Below, one piece after another: positions 1 through 6,749 of a stretch of 7,930 nucleotides of DNA. The position numbers were made by a program, and so were the translations under genes. Under the pieces are notes generated by a model. That model was not told where the DNA came from, did no database searches, and saw nothing but the letters and a program-made list of their open reading frames with translations. How positions within the stretch are numbered: the first letter of the stretch is position 1; each line of letters starts with the position of its first letter. Source of the stretch: Pseudomonadota bacterium. Lineage in GTDB: Bacteria > Myxococcota > Myxococcia > Myxococcales > Anaeromyxobacteraceae. The stretch lies in the NCBI GenBank assembly GCA_023428085.1, contig JAEYZK010000144.1, forward strand, positions 1 through 7,930, written 5' to 3'.

Positions 1-1
1 G

Positions 2-1294
2 GCGTGGCTCGGGCGCGAGCGGATCCTGCGGGCCCGCCTGCGCGGGCTGCAGAAGGAGCTCGGCGAGCTGGGCGTGCGCCACGCGGTGGAGCTCGCGCGG
101 CTGCGCGAGGCGGAGGCGCGCGCGCGCGGCGACGCGGAGCAGGCGTCGCGCGCCCGCGACGAGTTCGTGGCGACGGTCTCGCACGAGCTCCGGACGCCGC
201 TCAACGCGGTGCTCGGGTGGGCCCGGCTGCTCCGGCTCGGCAAGCTCGACGCGGCCGGCGCGGCGCGGGCGATCGAGACGATCGAGCGGAGCGCTGCGGC
301 GCAGGCGCAGACGGTGGACGACGTGCTCGACGTCTCCCGGATCCTCCGGGGCGAGCTCCGCCTCGACGTGCGGACGGTGGATCTCATCCCGGTGGTCGAG
401 GCGGCGATCGACGCGGTCCGGACGGCCGCCGCGGCGCGGCGGATCCTGCTCGCGATGTCGCTCTCGCCGCGCGCCGGCCAGGTCGCGGGCGATCAGGGGC
501 GGCTCCAGCAGGTGGTGTGGAACCTCCTCTCCAACGCGGTCAAGTTCACGCCCAACGGCGGCCGGGTGGAGATCCGGCTCGACCGCGACGGCGAGGACGT
601 GGTCATCGCCGTGCGGGACACCGGCGTCGGCATCGACCCCTCGTTCGCCCCGCACCTCTTCGAGCGGTTCCGGCAGGCCGACTCCTCCTCGACGCGCGCG
701 CACGGCGGCCTGGGGCTCGGGCTCGCCCTGGTGCGCCACCTCGTGGAGGCGCACGGCGGGTCGGTGCACGCCGAGAGCGACGGGCGCGGGCGCGGGTCCA
801 CCTTCGTGGTCCGGCTCCCGTCGGCGGCGCCGCGGCGGCTGGAGGCGGCGCCCGCCGCGCCGCGGGCGGCGGTCCCCGTGTCGGCCGACGGCCCGTGGCC
901 GCTCGCCGGCCTCTCGCGGCTGCGCGTGCTGGTCGTGGACGACGATCCCGACTCGCGCGAGGTGGTGCGCGAGGTGCTCGAGCAGGCGGGCGCGGTGGTG
1001 GCGGTGGCGGGCTCCACGCCCGAGGCGCTGCGGGTCATCGCCGAGCGCCCGCCGGACGTGCTCCTCTCCGACCTCGGCATGCCCGGCGAGGACGGCTACC
1101 AGCTCATGCGCCGGGTCCGCGCCCTCGATCCCGTCGCCGGCGGCAGCGTCCCGGCCGCGGCCCTCACCGCGTACACGCAGGCCGAGAACCGGCGCGCCGC
1201 CCAGGAGGCCGGGTTCCAGGGCTACCTCTCGAAGCCGATCGATCCCGCGGAGCTGACCGCCGCCGTCGCGCGCCTCGCCGGGCGGCTGCACTGA
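2..1294 (+). CDS. Hybrid sensor histidine kinase with C-terminal receiver domain (5' end outside window)
   Basis: The frame is open from the left edge, so the start and any sensor or membrane region are missing; an internal GTG at 74 is not needed as the start. Numbering from the first full codon (430 residues visible), residues about 1-54 are charged and helical, like a coiled-coil linker. An H-box SHELRTPLN follows with phospho-accepting His61, then an N-box (WNLLSNAVKF, Asn174 and Asn178), a G1 box DTGVG (206-210) and a G2 box GGLGLGL (235-241). Together these form a complete HisKA plus HATPase module. After an Ala/Pro-rich linker comes a receiver domain with an acidic pocket at 313-315, phospho-acceptor Asp357, Thr389 and Lys411. 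Such proteins autophosphorylate on His and pass the phosphate to Asp. Because no output domain follows the receiver, the signal probably goes on to another protein or feeds back on the kinase. The input is unknown. The gene ends 51 bases before holB and may not share its transcript. Confidence 0.93.
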   Translation, partial: AWLGRERILRARLRGLQKELGELGVRHAVELARLREAEARARGDAEQASRARDEFVATVSHELRTPLNAVLGWARLLRLGKLDAAGAARAIETIERSAAAQAQTVDDVLDVSRILRGELRLDVRTVDLIPVVEAAIDAVRTAAAARRILLAMSLSPRAGQVAGDQGRLQQVVWNLLSNAVKFTPNGGRVEIRLDRDGEDVVIAVRDTGVGIDPSFAPHLFERFRQADSSSTRAHGGLGLGLALVRHLVEAHGGSVHAESDGRGRGSTFVVRLPSAAPRRLEAAPAAPRAAVPVSADGPWPLAGLSRLRVLVVDDDPDSREVVREVLEQAGAVVAVAGSTPEALRVIAERPPDVLLSDLGMPGEDGYQLMRRVRALDPVAGGSVPAAALTAYTQAENRRAAQEAGFQGYLSKPIDPAELTAAVARLAGRLH

Positions 1295-1327
1295 CGTCTC
1301 GTCGGGCGAGCCCGCTCCGGGTCCCTG

Positions 1328-1336
1328 TGCTATGTA
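1328..1336 (+). promoter_or_regulatory. Candidate extended -10 promoter element for the holB operon
   Basis: The 51-base gap between the kinase stop and holB contains TGCTATGTA: a TG dinucleotide, one spacer base and the hexamer TATGTA (4 of 6 matches to TATAAT). It is one of the least GC-rich spots nearby. No good -35 hexamer lies 16-18 bases upstream (a CTGACG at 1291-1296 is too far away). A start site about seven bases downstream of the hexamer would fall near 1343, leaving almost no leader before the ATG at 1346. This fits the absence of a Shine-Dalgarno sequence there. The assignment is by pattern only. Confidence 0.35.
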
Positions 1337-1345
1337 CTCCCGTCC

Positions 1346-2452
1346 ATGCCGTTCTCGGACGTCCTCGCGCAGGAGCGCGCCATCGGAGCCCTCCGCGCCG
1401 CGCTCCGTCGCGGCGCGCTCCACCACGCCTACCTGTTCGGCGGGCCGCCGGGGACCGGCAAGGCGCGGGCTGCGCGGCTGCTCGCGCAGGCGGCGAACTG
1501 CGAGGGCGAGGCCCGCGCCGTTCCCGCCGCCCCGGGCGCGGCGGGGCTCCGCGACGAGCCGTGCGGCGCCTGCCGGGCGTGCCGGAAGATCGAGGCCGAC
1601 AACCACCCCGACGTCTACTGGCTCCGCGAAGAGCGGGTGATGGCGAAGGCGGGCCGGTGGGAGCCGAAGGGCGGTCGCTCGCCGTCGAAGGACATCGTCG
1701 TGGACCAGGTCCGCGCTCTCGTCGATCACCGCCTGGCGCTGAAGCGGTTCGAGGGCCGGCGGCGGTTCGTGATCGTCGATCCCGCGGACGCGATGAACCC
1801 GCAGGCGCAGAACGCGCTCCTCAAGACGCTGGAGGAGCCCCCCGACGAGACCACGCTCGTGCTCGTCGCGGGGAGCCCGGACGCGCTCCTGCCGACGATC
1901 CGATCGCGCTGCCTGCGCGTCTCGTTCCAGCCCATCCCGGACGCCCTGGTGGTCGCGCGCCTCGAGGCCGAGGGGAGGAGCCCCGCGGAGGCGCGGCTCG
2001 CCGCGGCGCTCGCGGGCGGCTCGCTCGGCCGTGCGCGGGCGCTCGACCCTGCGGAGCTCGACGCGCTGCACGAGGCGGTGCGCGCGGCGGCGGCGCTCGA
2101 TCCGGACGACGCGCTCGGCTGGCTCGCGTTCGCGCGCGAGCGCGGCGGCGACCGCGCCCAGGCGGCGGAGCTGTGCGAGCTCCTCGCGGTCTGGCTCCGG
2201 GACGTGCTCGCCGCGCAGGCCGGGGGCGGGACCCCGGCGCTGCTCGATCTCGCCGCGGAGACCGGGCGCGCGGCGGCGGCGCTCTCGCCGGCCGAGGTGG
2301 TGCGCCGGCGCGACGAGGTGGCCTGGACCGTCCTCGCGCTGAAGCAGAACGCCGCGCCGGTGCTGGCGCTCGAGCGGCTCGTCATCCGGTGGTTCGCGGC
2401 CGGGGAGCGCCCGCGCTCCCCGGAGACGGAGGGCGCCCATGGCCTCGCCTAG
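1346..2452 (+). CDS. holB: DNA polymerase III subunit delta' (clamp loader)
   Basis: This is the delta' subunit of the clamp loader, the AAA+ complex that opens the sliding clamp and places it on primed DNA. The 368-residue product begins with the family-typical 'VLAQERAIGAL...HHAYLFGGPPGTGK'. The P-loop is at 33-39, followed by Ala40 where ATP-hydrolysing members have Ser/Thr. Cys52, Cys73, Cys76 and Cys79 form the family's zinc module. A hydrophobic strand ends at Asp145 (FVIVDPADAM), then comes the very characteristic NALLKTLEEPP (156-166). The SRC motif (187-189) carries the arginine that acts on the neighbouring subunit. Between the zinc module and 'VVDQVRAL' there is a basic insert of roughly 15-20 residues (about 92-116) that shorter homologues lack. 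The ATG at 1346 has no clear ribosome binding site; it is chosen because homology starts at once (MPFSDVLAQ). The 3' end overlaps holA by 14 bases. Confidence 0.95.
   Translation: MPFSDVLAQERAIGALRAALRRGALHHAYLFGGPPGTGKARAARLLAQAANCEGEARAVPAAPGAAGLRDEPCGACRACRKIEADNHPDVYWLREERVMAKAGRWEPKGGRSPSKDIVVDQVRALVDHRLALKRFEGRRRFVIVDPADAMNPQAQNALLKTLEEPPDETTLVLVAGSPDALLPTIRSRCLRVSFQPIPDALVVARLEAEGRSPAEARLAAALAGGSLGRARALDPAELDALHEAVRAAAALDPDDALGWLAFARERGGDRAQAAELCELLAVWLRDVLAAQAGGGTPALLDLAAETGRAAAALSPAEVVRRRDEVAWTVLALKQNAAPVLALERLVIRWFAAGERPRSPETEGAHGLA
2428..2433 (+). promoter_or_regulatory. Ribosome binding site for holA
   Basis: GGAGGG lies inside the 3' end of holB, five bases before the ATG at 2439. 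It supports this start for holA even though the first 25 or so residues are low-complexity, and it implies initiation by ribosomes finishing holB. Confidence 0.7.
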
Positions 2453-3857
2453 GGCGCCGAGGGCAGGAGCCGCGCGGGCAGGCGCCGGGGGCGGCGGCGG
2501 GCAGGGTGGCACCCTCGACGCGTGCCTCGCCGAGGCGGCGGCGGGGACGCCGCGGCCGGTCTACCTCTTCGATGGGGACGCGTTCCTGGCGCTGCGCGCC
2601 GCGCGGGCGGTCGCCCACGCGCTCGTGCCGGAGGCCTCGCGGGCCCTGAACCTCGTCGAGCTCGACGCGGCCGCCTCGCCGGCCGAGGTGGCCGCGGAGG
2701 TCGCCACCGCGGGGCTGTTCGGCGGCCGCAAGGTGGTGCTCGTCCACGAGCCGGCGTTCCTCACCTCCCGCGAGGACGCGGGCGAGGCGTTCGCGAACGC
2801 GGCGCGGACCTTCGCGGAGGGGCGGCAGCGGGAAGGGGCGCGCCGGCTGCTCGCGCTCGCCGCCAAGGCGGGGGTCGGCGCGAAGGCGCTCGCGCCCGGG
2901 CCGGACGGGCGGGTCGCGGTCGAGGCCAAGGAGACGCTGGCGGCCGAGCTCGGGTTCACGCTCACCGCCGCCGCGGGCGACTTCATCGACGCCGCCGCGC
3001 GGTTCGCGGCGGAGAAGGAGCTCAAGGTCGCGAAGGGCGACGACGCGGGGGCGCTCGACGGGGCGCTCGGGCGCGGCTTCCCGCCCGGCCACGTGCTGGT
3101 GATCGCCGCGGGCAAGGTGGACGGGCGCCTCCCCCTCGTGAAGAAGCTCGCGGGCGCGGGCCGGCGGGTGACGACGGCCATCGAGACCGACGGCCCGTGG
3201 GACGCGCAGCGCCCGGTGCTCGGGCCGCTGCTCGAGGTGCTCCTCGCCGGGACGGGGAAGCGGTTCGATCGCGCCGGCGAGGCCGCGCTCGCGGAGCGCG
3301 TGGGCGACGACGCGCGCGTGCTCGCCTCGGAGGTCCAGAAGCTCGCCGCGTACGTCGGCGATCGCAAGGTGATCGGCGCGGCGGACGTGCAGGCGGTGGT
3401 GGTCCGCGTCGCCCAGGACCCGTTCTTCGCCCTCGGGAACGCGGTCGAGGCCCGGGACCTCCCGCAGGCGCTGGCGGTCCTCCAGCGCTCCCTCGAGGAC
3501 GGCGCCAACGAGTTCATGCTGCTCGGCTCGCTCGCCGCGACGGTGCGCAGGCTCGTGGCAGAGCGCGAGCGGGGCCGCAGGGCCGCGGGCGACCGCCGGC
3601 TCCGGTCGTACGACGAGTGGCAGCACCTCGTGCTCCCCACGTTCGCCGAGGGGGAGCTCGAGGGGAAGAAGCCGTACGGCTTCTGGATGAAGTACCAGGC
3701 GGCCATGCGCTTCGAGCGCGGCGAGCTCCTCGGCGCGCTCGCGGACCTCGCCGAGGCCGACCTGGCGATGAAGAGCGGGCAGGACGGCCGGATCCGCCTG
3801 GAGCGGTTCCTCCTCGGCCTCCTCGCCCCGACGAACCTCGAACGGAGCATGCCGTGA
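2439..3857 (+). CDS. holA: DNA polymerase III subunit delta (clamp loader), with a large internal insertion
   Basis: delta is the clamp-loader subunit that binds and opens the beta clamp. Support comes from the N-terminal 'PVYLFDGDAFLALRAARAV' (40-58), the strand 'GLFGGRKVVLVHEPAFL' (92-108) that precedes the clamp-contacting helix, and 'GHVLVIAAGKVDGRLPLVKKL' (217-237). The C-terminal collar domain ends in 'LADLAEADLAMKSGQDGRIRLERFLLGL' (434-461), which is diagnostic of the family. As is normal for delta, there is no P-loop. The product is 472 residues against about 340 for typical bacterial delta. The excess is mainly a segment at about 120-212, helical and Ala-rich, between two normally close core elements, plus an Ala/Gly-rich N-terminus (1-25). 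Third-position G/C bias continues through the insertion, so it looks native. The start overlaps the end of holB by 14 bases and the stop overlaps the metG start (GTGA). The C-terminal match makes the identification firm; the role of the insertion is unknown. Confidence 0.92.
   Translation: MASPRAPRAGAARAGAGGGGGQGGTLDACLAEAAAGTPRPVYLFDGDAFLALRAARAVAHALVPEASRALNLVELDAAASPAEVAAEVATAGLFGGRKVVLVHEPAFLTSREDAGEAFANAARTFAEGRQREGARRLLALAAKAGVGAKALAPGPDGRVAVEAKETLAAELGFTLTAAAGDFIDAAARFAAEKELKVAKGDDAGALDGALGRGFPPGHVLVIAAGKVDGRLPLVKKLAGAGRRVTTAIETDGPWDAQRPVLGPLLEVLLAGTGKRFDRAGEAALAERVGDDARVLASEVQKLAAYVGDRKVIGAADVQAVVVRVAQDPFFALGNAVEARDLPQALAVLQRSLEDGANEFMLLGSLAATVRRLVAERERGRRAAGDRRLRSYDEWQHLVLPTFAEGELEGKKPYGFWMKYQAAMRFERGELLGALADLAEADLAMKSGQDGRIRLERFLLGLLAPTNLERSMP
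3844..3847 (+). promoter_or_regulatory. Ribosome binding site for metG
   Basis: GGAG sits six bases upstream of the GTG at 3854, inside the last codons of holA. It fixes the GTG as the metG start; no in-frame ATG or GTG lies between there and the HLGH signature. Confidence 0.65.
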
Positions 3858-5938
3858 GCCAGCGACTCCTCGTCACCAGCGCCCTGCCGTACGCCAACGG
3901 GCCCATCCACCTCGGCCACCTCGTCGAGTACATCCAGACCGACGTCTACGTCCGGTTCCGCCGCGCGACGGGCGACGACGTGACGTACGTCTGCGCCGCG
4001 GACTCCCACGGCACGCCCATCGAGGTGAACGCGGCCAAGGCCGGGGTCACCCCCAAGGCCTTCGTGGAGCGCTGGCGGAGGGAGCAGCACGAGGACTTCA
4101 AGCAGTTCGGGGTCGAGTTCGCGACCTACTACACCACCGACTCCGAGGAGAACCGGCGCTGGGCGTACCGGGTCTACGACGCGCTCAAGGCGAAGGGGCT
4201 CATCTACAAGAAGTCGGTCGAGCAGCTGTACTGCGAGACCGACCGGCGCTTCCTGCCGGATCGGTTCGTGAAGGGCACCTGCCCGACGTGCGGGACGAAG
4301 GACCAGTACGGCGACGTGTGCGAGAGCTGCGGGACGACCTACGATCCGCGCGAGCTCAAGGAGCCGTACTGCGCCATCTGCCGGAACGCGCCGGTGGTCC
4401 GCGCGAGCGACCACGCCTACGTGAACCTGCGCAAGCCCGAGGTGAAGGCGATCATCGACGGCTGGGTCGCCGCCGAGGGGCACCTCGAGCCCGCGGTGCG
4501 CGAGCAGGTGAAGGGCTGGCTCGCGGACCTGCAGGACTGGTGCATCACCCGCGACGAGCCCTACTTCGGGTTCCCGGTGAACGACCCCGAGTTCCCGGGC
4601 AAGTTCCTCTACGTCTGGGTGGACGCGCCGATCGGCTACCTCTCCAGCGCCGAGCACTACTTCGCCGCGGAGGCGCCGGAGGGCAAGAGGCTCTCGCCGA
4701 AGGAGTTCGAGGCGCGCTACCTCGCCGAGGGGGCGCCGGCGCGGCTCGAGCACTTCATCGGGAAGGACATCCTCCGGTTCCACGCCGTCTTCTGGCCCGC
4801 GATGCTCTGGGCGACGGGCCTCAAGCGCCCCGACCGCATGCCGGTGCACGGCCACCTGACGGTGAACGGCGAGAAGATGTCCAAGTCGCGCGGCACGTTC
4901 ATCACCGCCGCGACGTACCTCGCGTCGGGGCTCGATCCGGAGCTCCTGCGGTACTTCTACGCCGCGAACCTCGGGCCCGGCGTGGCCGACCTCGACCTCT
5001 CGCTCGAGGAGTTCAAGAACCGGATCAACGCCGACCTCGCGAACAACGTCGCGAACCTCGCCTCGCGCGTCGCGGCGCTGATCGAGAAGGCCCAGAAGGC
5101 CGGGCCCACGCTCCAGGAGAAGCCCGAGGCGGCCATCGTCGAGGCCACGAAGGCCGCGCTCGACGGGGCCCGCGTGGCGTACCTCGCGCTCGAGCTGCGC
5201 GAGGTGGTGCGGCTCGCGAACCAGGTCGCGGATCGGTGCAACAAGCGGCTCCAGGAGGCGAAGCCCTGGGAGGACCCGGCGAGCCCGGCGAGCCGGGCGC
5301 TCCTCTTCACGGTGGCGAAGGCGCTCCGCGGGATCGCGACGCTCCTCTGGCCGGTCATGCCGCGGTTCTCGGAGGGGCTCGTGGCCGCGTTCGGCCAGGC
5401 CCGCCCGGCGACGTGGGAGGCAGGGTTCGACCCCTTCGACGGGCCGCCGGTGACCGCCGCGAGCAAGCCCCCGCAGATCGCCCGCCTCGACGTCAAGCAG
5501 ACGGCGAAGCTGATCGTCGCCGCGCCCGACGCTCCGGCGGCGGCCGCCGCGCCGGCGGCGTCCGCGAAGGGGGCGAAGCCCGCCGCCCCCGCCGCGCCGG
5601 CGGCGCCCGGCGTCATCACCTACGACGAGTTCGCGAAGGTGGAGCTCCGGGTGGCGGTGATCCGGACGGCGGAGAAGGTGAAGGGCGCGGACAAGCTCCT
5701 GCACCTCACCGTGGACGCCGGCGATCCGGAGCCGCGGACCATCGTGGCCGGGATCGCGCTCGCGTACCCGGACCCGGCGGCGCTCGTCGGGAAGCGGATC
5801 GTGGTGGTCGCGAACCTCGCGCCGCGGCCGCTCCGGGGCATCACCTCGTACGGGATGCTCCTCGCCGCGGGCGAGGCGCCGAACCTCCAGGTCGTGACGG
5901 TGGGGGAGGGGATCGCGCCGGGGACGAGGGTGAAGTGA
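3854..5938 (+). CDS. metG: Methionine--tRNA ligase with C-terminal tRNA-binding (OB-fold) domain
   Basis: This class I synthetase charges tRNA-Met, including initiator tRNA, in the cytoplasm. The 694 residues are complete. The HIGH-type motif is HLGH (19-22) and the KMSKS loop is intact (341-345). 'YVWVDAPIGYL' (253-263) lines the active site. The connective domain has cysteine pairs 143/146, 156/159 and 173/176 plus a lone Cys127. In the anticodon domain Asn401 and Arg405 (NLASR) and Trp472 (KPW) align with the E. coli residues known to read CAU. A flexible Ala/Pro/Lys-rich linker (about 556-586) leads to a C-terminal OB fold (589-694, 'ITYDEFAKVELRVAVI', 'LRGITSYGMLLAA'), the usual dimerisation and tRNA-binding module. 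The GTG start overlaps the holA stop, and the stop overlaps the tatD start, so this is the third gene of a coupled operon. No T-box or other leader is present because the gene has no upstream gap. Confidence 0.97.
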   Translation: MSQRLLVTSALPYANGPIHLGHLVEYIQTDVYVRFRRATGDDVTYVCAADSHGTPIEVNAAKAGVTPKAFVERWRREQHEDFKQFGVEFATYYTTDSEENRRWAYRVYDALKAKGLIYKKSVEQLYCETDRRFLPDRFVKGTCPTCGTKDQYGDVCESCGTTYDPRELKEPYCAICRNAPVVRASDHAYVNLRKPEVKAIIDGWVAAEGHLEPAVREQVKGWLADLQDWCITRDEPYFGFPVNDPEFPGKFLYVWVDAPIGYLSSAEHYFAAEAPEGKRLSPKEFEARYLAEGAPARLEHFIGKDILRFHAVFWPAMLWATGLKRPDRMPVHGHLTVNGEKMSKSRGTFITAATYLASGLDPELLRYFYAANLGPGVADLDLSLEEFKNRINADLANNVANLASRVAALIEKAQKAGPTLQEKPEAAIVEATKAALDGARVAYLALELREVVRLANQVADRCNKRLQEAKPWEDPASPASRALLFTVAKALRGIATLLWPVMPRFSEGLVAAFGQARPATWEAGFDPFDGPPVTAASKPPQIARLDVKQTAKLIVAAPDAPAAAAAPAASAKGAKPAAPAAPAAPGVITYDEFAKVELRVAVIRTAEKVKGADKLLHLTVDAGDPEPRTIVAGIALAYPDPAALVGKRIVVVANLAPRPLRGITSYGMLLAAGEAPNLQVVTVGEGIAPGTRVK
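5926..5929 (+). promoter_or_regulatory. Ribosome binding site for tatD
   Basis: GAGG (part of GAGGG) sits five bases before the GTG at 5935, inside the last codons of metG. With the GTGA overlap it decides the tatD start. Confidence 0.65.
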
Positions 5939-6732
5939 CGCCGGCTCCGCGGCCGATCGACTCCCACGCCCACCTCGACGGCGAGGACTTCGAGGCCGAT
6001 CTCGACGCCGTGATCGCGCGCGCCCGCGCTGCGCTCGCGCACGTGGTGCTCGTCGGCCTGTGGCGGAAGCCGGGGGACTTCGGGAACGCCCGCGCGCTCG
6101 CCGCCCGCGATCCGGCCTTCCTCTCGGCGACGGTCGGGATCCACCCGCACGACTGCGCCCGCGTGCCGGAGGAGGACTGGGCCGCGAGCGAGCGGATCGC
6201 CCGCGCGCCCGCGACCGTCGCCGTCGGGGAGACGGGCCTCGACTACCACTACGACCTCTCCCCGCGCGACGTGCAGGTCGCCTCGTTCCGGCGCTCCATC
6301 CGGATCGCGGCCGCCGCCGGGAAGCCGCTCGTCGTCCACGTGCGCGAGGCGGACGCCGACTGCGCCCGCGTGCTGCGCGAGGAGGGCGTCCCGGCGCGCG
6401 GCGGCGTCATCCACTGCTTCACCGGCGACGCGGCCGCGGCCCGCGCCTACCTCGACCTGGGCCTGTCCATCTCGGTGGCGGGCATCGTGACCTTCAAGAC
6501 CGCCGGGGCCATCCGCGACGCCGTCCGGATCGTCCCGCGCGACCGGCTGCTCGTCGAGACGGACAGCCCGTACCTGGCCCCCATCCCGTTCCGCGGGAAG
6601 CGGAACGAGCCCGCGCACGTCGTGGAGACCGCGAAGAAGGTGGCGGAGGTGTGGGGGACGACGCTGGAGGAGGTGGCCGCGGTCACCGCGGAGAACACGC
6701 GCCGGCTGTTCGGCCTGAGGGCTGACAGCTGA
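5935..6732 (+). CDS. tatD: TatD-family metal-dependent deoxyribonuclease/hydrolase
   Basis: TatD proteins are TIM-barrel metal hydrolases. Characterised members act as 3'-5' exonucleases on DNA and have been tied to repair and DNA breakdown; the natural substrate of this one is not shown. All expected metal ligands are visible in the 265 residues: HAH (His11, His13), Glu99 in 'VGETGLDYH', His135 in 'LVVHVREAD', His160 in 'VIHCFTG' and Asp210 in 'LLVETDSPYLAP'. The C-terminal 'ENTRRLFGL' is also typical, and the length matches the family. The GTG start is set by overlap with the metG stop (GTGA) and a good ribosome binding site; the HxH motif begins only ten residues in, so no longer start is needed. 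The last residues (RADS) and the stop codon lie in a heptamer repeat, suggesting the native C-terminus was replaced or extended slightly. The gene is the last of the operon and converges on the HAD gene. Confidence 0.95.
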   Translation: MTPAPRPIDSHAHLDGEDFEADLDAVIARARAALAHVVLVGLWRKPGDFGNARALAARDPAFLSATVGIHPHDCARVPEEDWAASERIARAPATVAVGETGLDYHYDLSPRDVQVASFRRSIRIAAAAGKPLVVHVREADADCARVLREEGVPARGGVIHCFTGDAAAARAYLDLGLSISVAGIVTFKTAGAIRDAVRIVPRDRLLVETDSPYLAPIPFRGKRNEPAHVVETAKKVAEVWGTTLEEVAAVTAENTRRLFGLRADS

Positions 6733-6749
6733 CAGCCGACAACCGACAG
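6722..6749 (+). repeat. Four tandem 7-bp units (consensus CYGACAR) across the tatD stop codon
   Basis: Four back-to-back heptamers start at 6722, 6729, 6736 and 6743; the first two are identical (CTGACAG). The tatD TGA (6730-6732) lies in unit 2, and the last unit ends exactly where the stop codon of the convergent gene begins (6750). Bases 6720-6737 also form a near-perfect dyad, GGCTGACAGCTGACAGCC, broken only by two A's. The gap between the two genes is just 17 bases and is entirely repeat, with no classical hairpin-plus-T-tract terminator. Similar runs are recalled from other high-GC genomes, but this was not checked. Confidence 0.75.

Noticed and set aside
116..128. Run of alternating GC (13 bases), possible Z-DNA
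   Set aside because: It encodes Ala-Arg alternation in the kinase linker, and such runs are expected at this base composition.
4..2649. Plus-strand open frame of 881 codons across the kinase and holB
   Set aside because: Arg/Ala/Gly-rich shadow translation with no motifs, out of frame with two clear genes.
5530..5612. GCC/GCG-rich repetitive stretch in metG
   Set aside because: Explained by the Ala/Pro-rich interdomain linker before the OB fold; no exact repeat unit.
2561..5704. Minus-strand open frame of 1047 codons opposite holA and metG
   Set aside because: Composition is dominated by Arg, Leu, Glu, Asp, Val and Pro with no family motifs. It mirrors two firmly identified genes, and long antisense frames are expected at this GC content.
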